This document shows positions 18,172-25,929 of a stretch of DNA of 64,000 nt, piece after piece. Position 1 is the first letter of the stretch, and the number at the start of each line of letters is the position of its first letter. Source of the DNA: Pedobacter sp. BAL39 (lineage in GTDB: Bacteria > Bacteroidota > Bacteroidia > Sphingobacteriales > Sphingobacteriaceae); NCBI RefSeq assembly GCF_000170795.1, contig NZ_ABCM01000025.1:1-64000 (forward strand). The letters are read 5' to 3'. Below the pieces are notes generated by a model. The model was not told where the DNA came from and did no database searches. It worked only from the letters and a program-made list of their open reading frames with translations. Both the position numbers and the translations under genes were made by a program.

Positions 18172-19392
18172 TTGAACACAGAATATTTCATAGCGAGCCG
18201 GATTGCCATTAAATCGTCGCGAACATTTTCTAAGCTGATTGTACGTATCGCCATTGCAGGGGTGATGCTGAGTCTGGCGGTGATGATGCTTTCTGTGGCC
18301 ATCATTAAAGGCTTCAAAACTGAAATTCAAGAGAAGGTACGTGGATATATTGGTGATGTGCGTATTTTTAAATTTGACCTCAACAACTCCTTTGAGCTGA
18401 GCCCTTTTGTGCCGGGAGCAGAAACCATCAGTAAGCTGAAAAAGAATCCGCAGGTGGAGTATTACCAATCTTATGCCACCAAACCGGCCATCATCTCTGC
18501 CAATGATGAGGTGGAGGGAATCAATTTTAAAGGTGTCGATAAGAACTACCACTGGGATTACATCCGTGAACACCTGGTGAGTGGCAAGGTGATCAATTTC
18601 GCCGACAGCGCGGCGGCGATGAACCAGATCATGATCTCTCAGTTTACAGCGAACCGCTTGAAATTGAAAACTGGCGATGACTTTATCATGTACTTTGTGC
18701 AAAATCCGCCGAGGGTGCGTAAACTCAAGATTGTGGGCATTTACAACATTGGTGTCGAGGAGATCGATAAAGGTTTTGTAATCGGGGACATCAACGTCAT
18801 CCGCCGCCTGAACAAATGGAAATACGATGAGATTGGAGGTATTGAGGTGAGGATTAAGAATTTCTCAAAGCTCAAGACGACTTCTATGGACATCTATACG
18901 AATCTGGAAGTCAACCTGAGGTCTGAATCTGTTTCTGAATTCTTCCCGGCCATCTTTACCTGGCTGTCTCTGCTGGATGTGAATACCAAGGTGCTCCTGA
19001 TCCTGATGATGATTGTTGGTGTGATCAATATGATCACTGCACTCCTCATTATGATCCTGGAGCGTACAAACATGATTGGGATGCTCAAAGCCTTTGGTAT
19101 GGCGGATTACAGTGTCATGAAGATCTTCCTCTACAATGCATTGTACCTGGTCGGAATAGGTCTGCTGCTTGGGAATATATTGGGATTGGGCATTGGGTTC
19201 ATCCAGAAATATACACATGTATTCAGCCTCGATCAAGGGTCGTATTACTTGTCTTACGTGCCGATTGAATTCCATTTTGTTGACGTGCTGCTGCTGAACA
19301 TCTGCACCGTACTGATCTGTCTGGTGGTGCTGGTCGTGCCTTCCCTGCTGGTGAGTAAGATTTCTCCGTTGAAGGCCATCCGGTTTAAATAG
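18172..19392 (+). CDS. LolC/LolE-type ABC transporter permease
   Basis: Inner-membrane permease of the FtsX/MacB superfamily, of the kind that releases lipoproteins from the inner membrane. 406 residues with four membrane segments: one near the N-terminus (about 26-50, IAIAGVMLSLAVMMLSVAI), a large periplasmic domain, then three at the C-terminus (from about 275). The motif LLIMILERTNMIGMLKAFGM and the closing SPLKAIRFK are characteristic. The start is TTG at 18172; no ATG lies near a better position. No ATPase gene adjoins, so the LolD partner must be encoded elsewhere. As usual in Bacteroidota, one gene may serve as both LolC and LolE. Confidence 0.88.
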   Translation: MNTEYFIASRIAIKSSRTFSKLIVRIAIAGVMLSLAVMMLSVAIIKGFKTEIQEKVRGYIGDVRIFKFDLNNSFELSPFVPGAETISKLKKNPQVEYYQSYATKPAIISANDEVEGINFKGVDKNYHWDYIREHLVSGKVINFADSAAAMNQIMISQFTANRLKLKTGDDFIMYFVQNPPRVRKLKIVGIYNIGVEEIDKGFVIGDINVIRRLNKWKYDEIGGIEVRIKNFSKLKTTSMDIYTNLEVNLRSESVSEFFPAIFTWLSLLDVNTKVLLILMMIVGVINMITALLIMILERTNMIGMLKAFGMADYSVMKIFLYNALYLVGIGLLLGNILGLGIGFIQKYTHVFSLDQGSYYLSYVPIEFHFVDVLLLNICTVLICLVVLVVPSLLVSKISPLKAIRFK

Positions 19393-19421
19393 GCTTTAAT
19401 ATTGTGCAATCGCACTTTCTA

Positions 19422-19577
19422 TTAGGTATTAATTACCGCAGTTAAAATTTTGCTCAATTCCTGATGCTTGTTGTATACCATTAGATGCCCGCCATTTTGC
19501 ACCCAGATATCCACCTGATCTGGTTTTAAAGGGAGCAGGTGGTCTGCTGTCCCATGAAGCCAAATCAGGTTGAGTAA
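19422..19577 (-). pseudogene. remnant of an alpha/beta-hydrolase C-terminus
   Basis: An uninterrupted minus-strand frame of 51 codons reads like the last part of an alpha/beta hydrolase: WLHGTADHLLPLKPDQVD carries the acid-residue motif (HGTAD) and VQNGGHLMVYNKHQELSKIL carries the catalytic histidine (GGH.MVYN). A stop codon ends the frame on the N-terminal side (19578-19580), and nothing like the nucleophile Ser half lies upstream, where an unrelated gene ends at 19616. There is no start codon, so this is a 5'-truncated relic. A different frame here encodes an 84-codon ORF without family resemblance. Confidence 0.72.
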
Positions 19578-19615
19578 TTAGATGTCCATATATCAGATCA
19601 GATTGCCCTTGGATG

Positions 19616-20566
19616 TTATTTTTCGCAGACAAGAAAGTTCGACTGCCCCAATCGCTGGGAACCGCGGCTTGCAGGTACCGCAACCATCCCCACAGGAAGA
19701 TAATTTACTGTAGTTATAGTTCGAGGGACATAAATCACAACTTCCGTTGAAGTATAACCATGAGGAAGGTACTTAATATAGTAGCCGTCCGGATGCAGCC
19801 CCCAGATACCTCTCGGGAAATCGGTATTTGGAGTGGCGGAACCATTTAACATGGCCAGGCTCTCGATTTCTTCATAGGATGCATTTGCCCGATACATCAG
19901 TCCCCTGATTTTATTTTCTATTTCAACAATCGTTTTTGCTGGCTCAGGAAGGTTGCCGGTTAATTTTTCCATCGCTTCGCTGGACACATAATCCATGATG
20001 TTGCTGCTGAGCACAGACATGTCATTACTATTGAGCAATTTTGCAGCAACCAGCTTAAGTTCTGGCGACAGCTTACTGAAATTTGTTTTTGCAATAATGG
20101 CCCATAGCAGCAGCTGGACATCATGCTGTTCTACCTCAGGATGTTTTTCCCAGTTGGCAATGAGCGTATGGGCTACTTTTTCCTTAGGCCCGGCAAGAGG
20201 GGCAAAGAGATATCCATCACCTTTTCCTGGACCATAAGTACCAGCCTTGAGGCAGAAGCTTTTAAACGTTCCCCTGTAAAAGCCAGGCTTTAGTGTGAAG
20301 CCTGTGGTTGCTGAATAGCTGGACATCATACTGCAGAGTTCTTTCTTTACTGAGTCGGCACCAAAGTTTACCGGCATGGTTTCCTTTTTGTTGCAGTCGT
20401 CGAAATTGGTAGTGATGGGCTGCGCCTGCAGCAGCTTGAGTTGTTTGCCGTTGAGCACAGTACCTACACTGTTGTTGAGTGCATCTTTCAGTCGCCCGAA
20501 CTGGGCCTTGGAGCTAATGCCGCAGATCATCATGGTGATTAGCAGTAGCGTAGCGTTGTTTTTCAT
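19616..20566 (-). CDS. secreted protein of unknown function
   Basis: 316 residues, with an N-terminal signal peptide (MKNNATLLLITMMICGISSKAQ, cleavage likely after about residue 22). The body has a mostly helical middle (residues about 125-235) and a C-terminal beta-rich segment (GIWGLHPDGYYIKYLPHGYTST, VVIYVPRTITTVNYLPVGMVAVPASRGSQRLGQS). Several Cys residues (in FDDCNKK, ELCSM and FCLKAG) would fit disulfides in the periplasm. I do not recognise the family. It has a TAAATTTG box at 20593-20600 on its own strand and abuts the hydrolase relic downstream. Confidence 0.7.
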   Translation of the reverse strand: MKNNATLLLITMMICGISSKAQFGRLKDALNNSVGTVLNGKQLKLLQAQPITTNFDDCNKKETMPVNFGADSVKKELCSMMSSYSATTGFTLKPGFYRGTFKSFCLKAGTYGPGKGDGYLFAPLAGPKEKVAHTLIANWEKHPEVEQHDVQLLLWAIIAKTNFSKLSPELKLVAAKLLNSNDMSVLSSNIMDYVSSEAMEKLTGNLPEPAKTIVEIENKIRGLMYRANASYEEIESLAMLNGSATPNTDFPRGIWGLHPDGYYIKYLPHGYTSTEVVIYVPRTITTVNYLPVGMVAVPASRGSQRLGQSNFLVCEK

Positions 20567-20592
20567 GGTATAAGAGGTAAGATAAATATCCC

Positions 20593-20624
20593 CAAATTTA
20601 ACAATTAAATATTATGTAAATTTG
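20593..20624. promoter_or_regulatory. back-to-back -7 boxes of divergent genes
   Basis: TAAATTTG on the minus strand (20600 to 20593) faces away from an identical TAAATTTG on the plus strand (20617-20624), with 16 bp between. The minus box is 26 nt from the secreted-protein start and the plus box 30 nt from the GTG start of the DEAD-box gene. Clear -33 TTTG elements are absent. Confidence 0.5.
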
Positions 20625-20654
20625 TAGCGATTATTATATTTTAATAAAGGTAAA

Positions 20655-21953
20655 GTGTCATTAGAAAAATTAAAACTTAGCAAGCAGCTGGTCACCTCGA
20701 TGACCGATGCTGGTTACATCGCGGCAAAAGAGATTCAGGCGAAAACCATGTCCAGAATCCTTGGCGGGCAAGACATCATAGCTGTTGGTCCTGAAGGATC
20801 GGGAAAAACGACCACCTATGTGCTTGGCGTTTTAATGCGTATCAAATATAGTACTGATGAAGCACCGAAGGCGCTGATCCTGGTGCCTACAAAAGAAAAG
20901 GTGCTTGAGGTAATTGAGGAATTTCATAAGCTTAACAGGAACAGAAATCTTCGCATCATGGGCCTTCATGGCGTAGGTGGTACGGAGGCAGAGGTTCTTG
21001 AGCTGGTGGATGGGGTAGACATCGTAGTGGCATTGCCAACACGTGCGCGCGCCATTTACCTGAAGCTTGGTCTGAACATGAGCAAGCTGCAGATGTTTAT
21101 CGTAGATGATGCGGAGCTGATTGTCAAACAAGGGATGCAGCTGCCGGTATGTGAGCTGGCACGTAGTGCCGGTAAATGCCAGCACCTGATTTTTACCACT
21201 GTTGTACACGAAAAACTGAACAATATGGTAGACCAGTTTCTGAACTATCCGACGACACTGGAAGTGGAAGATCTCGGTGAAAGCCATACCTCAACGCATG
21301 AACTGTTGTTGTATCAGGTGCCTAATTTCAAAACGAAAATCAATTTGATGAACCTCCTGTTACGTGATGACGAGGTTTTTGATAAGGTGGTTGTGTTTGT
21401 AAACACCAGGCTGACCGCACAGAAACTTGGAAAAAGCCTGCATGCGGGTAAACCGGGTTCTGTGGCCGTGCTGAACCCTTTATTTTTTGATGAAGAAGGT
21501 TTTGATCATATTGAAGACTTCAAGGAAATACCCGAAGCAAGGGTGCTGATTGTAGCGAATGAGGGGGCTGGCAGCCTGGACTTGTCAGGAATACCTTTTA
21601 TCTTCCATTTTGAGCTTCCTGAGAAAAAAGAAACTTTCCTCAGCAGGATTGTGAAAACGGATGACGCAGAAGTGGTAGCCATCACCTTCTCCACTGACAT
21701 GGAACTGATTGAAGTAAAGAAGATCGAGCAGGCCATTGGTAGCCGACTAAATGTGATGGAGTTGCCTGATGACCTGGTGATTGATCAGGTGAGCAAATCC
21801 TCCGGCCTTGACAAGAGCAGGATTGTAAAAGAAAAAAATGATGGCCCTCAGGGTGGTGGTGCTTATCATGAAAAGAAGGAAAGCAATACCAAAAACTATA
21901 ATTATGGCATTGGCCAGAAGGCAAAGATGACCATGAAAAAGAAACACAGCTAA
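20655..21953 (+). CDS. DEAD-box helicase homologue with degenerate motifs
   Basis: 432-residue protein with the two-RecA layout of DEAD-box RNA helicases. It keeps the Q-motif glutamine (KEIQAKT) and a Walker A (GPEGSGKT, Lys51). The other motifs are altered: PTREL is PTKEK, DEAD is DDAE (residues 151-154), SAT is TTV, the motif V arginine region is NEGAGSLD instead of the DVAARGLD type, and HRIGRTGR is SRIVKTDD. ATP binding may remain, but the arginine fingers needed for hydrolysis are missing. A basic Gly/Lys-rich tail could bind RNA. The start is GTG at 20655, since the following residues MSLEKLKLSKQL fit the family N-terminus. Possibly an RNA-binding pseudo-helicase; it is annotated as a helicase by family only. 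Confidence 0.85.
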   Translation: MSLEKLKLSKQLVTSMTDAGYIAAKEIQAKTMSRILGGQDIIAVGPEGSGKTTTYVLGVLMRIKYSTDEAPKALILVPTKEKVLEVIEEFHKLNRNRNLRIMGLHGVGGTEAEVLELVDGVDIVVALPTRARAIYLKLGLNMSKLQMFIVDDAELIVKQGMQLPVCELARSAGKCQHLIFTTVVHEKLNNMVDQFLNYPTTLEVEDLGESHTSTHELLLYQVPNFKTKINLMNLLLRDDEVFDKVVVFVNTRLTAQKLGKSLHAGKPGSVAVLNPLFFDEEGFDHIEDFKEIPEARVLIVANEGAGSLDLSGIPFIFHFELPEKKETFLSRIVKTDDAEVVAITFSTDMELIEVKKIEQAIGSRLNVMELPDDLVIDQVSKSSGLDKSRIVKEKNDGPQGGGAYHEKKESNTKNYNYGIGQKAKMTMKKKHS

Positions 21954-21960
21954 GGAGCTT

Positions 21961-22767
21961 TTACAGGGACTTAGCTTCGTTCCAGTAAACGTCCATCTCC
22001 GCAAGTGTCATATCCTGTAAAGCTTTGCCATTTTCTTTGGCTTTGCTTTCCAGGTATTGAAAACGTTTGATGAACTTTTTGTTGGTTTTCTCCAGTGCAT
22101 TTTCAGGATTGATATTGATGAACCTTGCATAATTGATCAGTGAAAACATCAGGTCGCCGAATTCCGACTCTGCTTTTTCAATGTCGATGGCTTCATTGTC
22201 GAGCGTATTGAACTCTTCTTTAAATTCCTGAAGTTCTTCTTCTACTTTATCCCATACCTGAGTTTTATTGTCCCAGTCAAAACCTACACCACGTGCCTTT
22301 TCCTGGATTCTGCTTGCTTTTACCAATGAAGGCAGCCCTGCCGGTACACCTGCAAGCACTGATTTGTTGCCTTCTTTGAGCTTGATCTGCTCCCAGTTAC
22401 GTTTAACATCGTTCTCATCCTGCACTTCAACATCCCCGTAAATGTGCGGATGGCGGTTTACCAGCTTATCACATACGCTGTTCAGCACATCAACAATGGT
22501 AAAGTTATTGGTTTCCGAAGCAATACGCGCGTAAAATACCAGGTGCATCATGACATCTCCGAGTTCCTTTTTCACCTCATCCAGGTCACCTTCAAGGATG
22601 GCATCCGAGAGTTCGTACGTTTCTTCAATAGTGAGGTGGCGCAGTGTTTCCATGGTTTGTTTTTTGTCCCACGGGCATTCTGTGCGCAGTGTATCCAGGA
22701 CATTAAGTAATCTGAGGAAAGCAGAAGCGGGATCGGAGGCGGTAGCAGGGGCAACATGATTGGGCAT
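21961..22767 (-). CDS. mazG: MazG nucleoside triphosphate pyrophosphohydrolase
   Basis: Hydrolyses (d)NTPs to monophosphates and pyrophosphate. I start it at the ATG at 22767 (MPNHVAPATASDPASAFLRLL), giving 268 residues as in E. coli-type MazG; the open frame upstream to 22845 looks non-coding. Two MazG domains are visible: the N-terminal one with ECPWDKKQT, EETYELSDAI and ELGDVMMHLVFYARIA (metal-binding EExxE..ExxD), and the C-terminal one with KVEEELQEFKEEF and EFGDLMFSLINYAR. It lies downstream of the AI-2E-family permease on the same strand and just after the DEAD-box gene, which converges on it. Confidence 0.93.
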   Translation of the reverse strand: MPNHVAPATASDPASAFLRLLNVLDTLRTECPWDKKQTMETLRHLTIEETYELSDAILEGDLDEVKKELGDVMMHLVFYARIASETNNFTIVDVLNSVCDKLVNRHPHIYGDVEVQDENDVKRNWEQIKLKEGNKSVLAGVPAGLPSLVKASRIQEKARGVGFDWDNKTQVWDKVEEELQEFKEEFNTLDNEAIDIEKAESEFGDLMFSLINYARFININPENALEKTNKKFIKRFQYLESKAKENGKALQDMTLAEMDVYWNEAKSL

Positions 22768-22844
22768 TGATGTGCTGTTTTTAAAAGATTTATTTACTTT
22801 AGGATAAAGGTAACCATCATTGTGATGAAAAACGAAAAAGCGCA

Positions 22845-23957
22845 CTATTCCTGCTCTTCCAGTTTGATGTTTTTCGTGATGCGGTATACTTTACGTTTCT
22901 TCGCCGGTTTATCTTCGCCACCAAGGAGGACGCCCCATGGTTTCAGACTGTCTATCCTGTCAAAGATGATCTTGAGCATGGCCAGGTAAGGGATACAAAG
23001 AAACATCCCGGAGATTCCCCATACCATTTCGCCAACGACGATGCCTATAAAGGCAAACAGGGCATTGATCTTTACCTTCGAACCTACCACGAGCGGCATC
23101 AGGATGTTGCCGTCCAGTGCGTGGACAGCGACGAAAGCAATGATGACCAACAGCACCTTTGCCACGCCGGCGGTAGCAAAAGTAATCAGCACACTGATCA
23201 GCAGGGCTGTGAAGATGCCTATGTAGGGGATGATGTTGAAAATTCCGGTAATCAGCCCCAGCAGTACTGCATATTTGACGTTTAACAGCCAGAGTACAAA
23301 GATCATCAGCACGGTGACGATAAACATCTGCAGGAACAATCCGGTGATGTATTTCTTGATGATATACTGGATTCTTTTGACGATCTCCGATACTTTTTCA
23401 GTGTGTTCTTCTTTGAATACTGAGGTAAGAAAGGTAAAAAGTACCCTTCGGTAGTTGAGGATAAAAAAAGTGAACAACAGCAGGAAGGAGAGGAACAGAA
23501 GTGTCGATGATAAGGTCATTAAGGTAGCGCCAAGCACCGAGGCGCTGGTAGCCAGAGCAGTAGACGTGCTGTCTTTCAGGTAGTCAATTTGTTTTTGTGT
23601 ATTCACCCCGAAGGTAGCGGAGATCCATCCCTGTACATCATGAAAGGAATGTTCTGCCTGTTGCTTCAATAACGGCCAGTCTGCCCACAGGTCGGTCAGC
23701 TGATTGGCCAGGAAAAAGAGGATTGCGGAAATTACAGCAATCATCAGCACCACCGACACGATGGCGGCGAGGCTTCTTTTAAACTTCCATTTGGTTTCCA
23801 TGAAGTTGGCCAGTGGCATCAGCAACAGCGACAACAGGAAGGAAGTGAGCAAAGGTGCCAATAATGTCTGTCCCAGGATGGCCAGATAACCGACGCAGAT
23901 GATTGAAAACAGTACCATTGCCAGTTTGGTGTAGAAGGGTTGAGACATAATATTCAT
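22845..23957 (-). CDS. AI-2E/PerM-family transporter
   Basis: Inner-membrane permease of the AI-2E (UPF0118) family. 370 residues with about eight hydrophobic segments: two or three pairs in the N-terminal third, a central soluble stretch (about 115-150), then a cluster from about 155 on, with GIFNIIPYIG and LDGNILMPLVVGSKVKINALFAFIGIVVGEMVWG, a conserved family pattern. The C-terminal tail is cytoplasmic and Lys-rich. Family members include Na+/H+ antiporters and the AI-2 exporter TqsA; the substrate here is unknown. MazG follows 77 bp downstream. Confidence 0.88.
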   Translation of the reverse strand: MNIMSQPFYTKLAMVLFSIICVGYLAILGQTLLAPLLTSFLLSLLLMPLANFMETKWKFKRSLAAIVSVVLMIAVISAILFFLANQLTDLWADWPLLKQQAEHSFHDVQGWISATFGVNTQKQIDYLKDSTSTALATSASVLGATLMTLSSTLLFLSFLLLFTFFILNYRRVLFTFLTSVFKEEHTEKVSEIVKRIQYIIKKYITGLFLQMFIVTVLMIFVLWLLNVKYAVLLGLITGIFNIIPYIGIFTALLISVLITFATAGVAKVLLVIIAFVAVHALDGNILMPLVVGSKVKINALFAFIGIVVGEMVWGISGMFLCIPYLAMLKIIFDRIDSLKPWGVLLGGEDKPAKKRKVYRITKNIKLEEQE

Positions 23958-24008
23958 AGATGAGTTTAACCAGTGGTAATTTAGATGTAATTTTCAATTA
24001 AATACAAA

Positions 24009-24036
24009 TGCCCTGCCATTTTTTGCTGGCAGGGCA
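24009..24036 (-). terminator. hairpin after the aldo/keto reductase gene
   Basis: Perfect 10-bp stem TGCCCTGCCA / TGGCAGGGCA with an 8-nt loop, 30 bp after the reductase stop. The T-run on the minus strand is weak (TTTGTATTT), so termination is likely but not certain. Confidence 0.6.
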
Positions 24037-24066
24037 CGTTTAGATCTAAAGGTTGTTAAGCTGTTT

Positions 24067-25017
24067 TTATTTCCAGCTGCTTGCCTCATCCAGTATGGCA
24101 ATGTCTTCGACGTCAAGTGATATGGATGCTGCTTTTTTAAGGTCTTCCAGTTGCTCCAGACTGGTTACACTGGCAATTGGGGCCGTAATAGAGGGACGGG
24201 CGATCAGCCAGGCCAAAGCTATGCTCGCCTGATCGGCGCTGTACTGTTCTGATACTTCATCCAGTGCTTTCAGAATCTTAAAGCCTCTGTCGTTCAAATA
24301 ATTTTTTATGCCACCTCCTCGCTGACTTTTATTTAAGTCAGCCTCAGAACGGTATTTCCCGGTAAGAAAGCCACTGGCCAGTGCATAGTAGTTGATGACG
24401 CCAAGTTGATTTTCTACAGCAATCTGTTCGAATTGCTTTTCGTAATCTTCTCTTTTGTAAAGGTTATATTCGGGCTGCAGGGTTTGGTACTTTGGCAGGC
24501 TGAGTCGCTCAGAAGTTTCCAAGGCAGCCTTTAGTCCTTCCGGGCTGTAATTGGATGCACCAATCCAGCGTATTTTACCAGCTTTGATCAGCTGGTCATA
24601 GGCTTCCAGTGTTTCTTCAATGGGTGTATTCGTGTCTTCGTAATGAGACTGGTAAAGGTCGATGTAGTCCGTATTCAGTCTTTTGAGGGAGGCATCAACG
24701 GAGGAGATGATGTAATCTTTTTTCAAGGAGGCTCCATTGCCCATATCAGCACCTACTTTTGTCGCAATGATCACGTCATTGCGTCTTCCGCGTGCTTTCA
24801 GCCATTTGCCGATGATGGTTTCGGATTCTCCACCTTGATTACCGGGTACCCATCTTGAGTATACATCCGCAGTATCAATGAAGTTGAATCCTGCATCGAC
24901 AAAGCCGTCCAGTATTTCAAATGATTTCGCCTCGTCAATGGTCCATCCGAAGACATTGCCACCAAAGGTGATGGGGTAGACAAATAAATCGGTATTGCCT
25001 AATTTTCTTTTTTCCAT
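24067..25017 (-). CDS. aldo/keto reductase
   Basis: NAD(P)H-dependent oxidoreductase with a TIM barrel. 316 residues, usual length. The catalytic tetrad can be read as Asp in FIDTADVYSRW, the Tyr four residues on, Lys in VIIATKVG and His in YIDLYQSHYED. The cofactor-site region near the C-terminus reads SVTSLEQLEDLKKA. It resembles the YajO/YghZ-like, potassium-channel-beta-like AKR groups. Monocistronic, with a possible -7 box at 25049-25056 and a hairpin after the stop. The physiological substrate is unknown. Confidence 0.92.
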   Translation of the reverse strand: MEKRKLGNTDLFVYPITFGGNVFGWTIDEAKSFEILDGFVDAGFNFIDTADVYSRWVPGNQGGESETIIGKWLKARGRRNDVIIATKVGADMGNGASLKKDYIISSVDASLKRLNTDYIDLYQSHYEDTNTPIEETLEAYDQLIKAGKIRWIGASNYSPEGLKAALETSERLSLPKYQTLQPEYNLYKREDYEKQFEQIAVENQLGVINYYALASGFLTGKYRSEADLNKSQRGGGIKNYLNDRGFKILKALDEVSEQYSADQASIALAWLIARPSITAPIASVTSLEQLEDLKKAASISLDVEDIAILDEASSWK

Positions 25018-25048
25018 ATCGAGTATCTTAAGGTTAAGGATTGAATAA

Positions 25049-25056
25049 CAAATCTA
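25049..25056 (-). promoter_or_regulatory. -7 box for the aldo/keto reductase
   Basis: Minus-strand TAGATTTG, full match to TAnnTTTG, 31 nt before the start codon. No -33 element recognised. Confidence 0.4.
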
Positions 25057-25143
25057 AACAACGAGGGTTTGAGCCATTGTCCTGAATTTGTAATATCCGG
25101 CTTATTCTCCGATAAGATTAACTTATGGATGACAAATGGGGGT

Positions 25144-25809
25144 TTATAAAGCTTTCGTTGCCCGCAGCATTTCTCTTTTTCCCGGTGCTCCTGGTAGTTT
25201 TTCGATGGTAAAGCCTACTGCTTTCAGGGCACGTTTTAGCTTACCGGTAATGGCATAGGTGATAAATACGCCTCCCGGTTTCAGAAAGGTGCCTACATGG
25301 GCAATGATCTCATCACTCCACATCTCGGGTTGGTGCTGCACGGAGAATGCATCGAAATAAATCAGGTCGAACAGGGGGGGCGAAGTAAAGTTGGCAAGGG
25401 TAGTGTGGGCGATGTAGAACTGCTGATCTGCCGTGATGGAGATCGGCTCATTCAGCGCCAAAGCATAATTGTCTTCCAGTCCCTTCCATACCAAATCGGG
25501 TACATATTGCTGATAACCGGTCGATCGCAGCTCTTCCAGGCTCAGCGGAAAGGCTTCAATGCCGGTATAGTTTAGTTGCAGCTGTTGATTGATACAATGA
25601 TCGAGGGTGAAGAGAAAGTTTAATCCGGTGCCGAACCCAACTTCCAGGATGTTGATGGAAGATTGTCGGAGGGTAACATGTTTCAGACCCGCTTCGATAA
25701 AAACATGTTTGCTTTCTTGTACAGCCCCGTGTTTACTGTGGTAATGTTCGCCGATGGTCTCGTTAAAGAGGGTATTCGAACCGTCGGCTGTTGGTGTAAT
25801 CTTATTCAT
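25144..25809 (-). CDS. mnmD: tRNA mnm5U34 methyltransferase MnmD-like (MnmC N-domain)
   Basis: SAM-dependent methyltransferase domain equivalent to the MnmC C1 half, which methylates 5-aminomethyl(-2-thio)uridine at tRNA wobble position 34. Starting at the ATG at 25809 (MNKITPTADGSNTLFN) gives 221 residues, the size of stand-alone MnmD. Motifs: NETIGEHYHSKHGAVQES near the start (typical of MnmC), SAM-binding VGFGTGLNFLFTL, then LIYFDAFSVQHQPEMWSDE and GVFITYAITGKLKRALKAVGF. No FAD oxidase half is fused or adjacent, as is usual in Bacteroidota. Confidence 0.88.
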   Translation of the reverse strand: MNKITPTADGSNTLFNETIGEHYHSKHGAVQESKHVFIEAGLKHVTLRQSSINILEVGFGTGLNFLFTLDHCINQQLQLNYTGIEAFPLSLEELRSTGYQQYVPDLVWKGLEDNYALALNEPISITADQQFYIAHTTLANFTSPPLFDLIYFDAFSVQHQPEMWSDEIIAHVGTFLKPGGVFITYAITGKLKRALKAVGFTIEKLPGAPGKREMLRATKAL

Positions 25810-25881
25810 GGCACAAATTAGCTGCAATAATACCAATTTTTTATGGCAGCTGGTCCCGCGGTGATGAGCGGGCAAAGACAA

Positions 25882-25920
25882 AATGGCCTGCAAGGCAAAT
25901 ATTGTGCGCCGCAGGCCATT
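25882..25920 (-). terminator. intrinsic terminator of the M13 peptidase gene
   Basis: 10-bp stem AATGGCCTGC / GCAGGCCATT with a 19-nt loop, 9 bp after the peptidase stop codon; the minus strand continues TTTGTCTTTG. Confidence 0.65.
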
Positions 25921-25929
25921 CAGGGTCAG

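Noticed and set aside
19429..19683. 84-codon minus-strand ORF
   Set aside because: It is in the wrong frame relative to the hydrolase remnant and overlaps the end of the secreted-protein gene; the composition is not protein-like.
20655..21953. Calling this gene a decayed pseudogene
   Set aside because: The frame is complete with a promoter and a structured basic tail; the altered motifs alone do not show decay.
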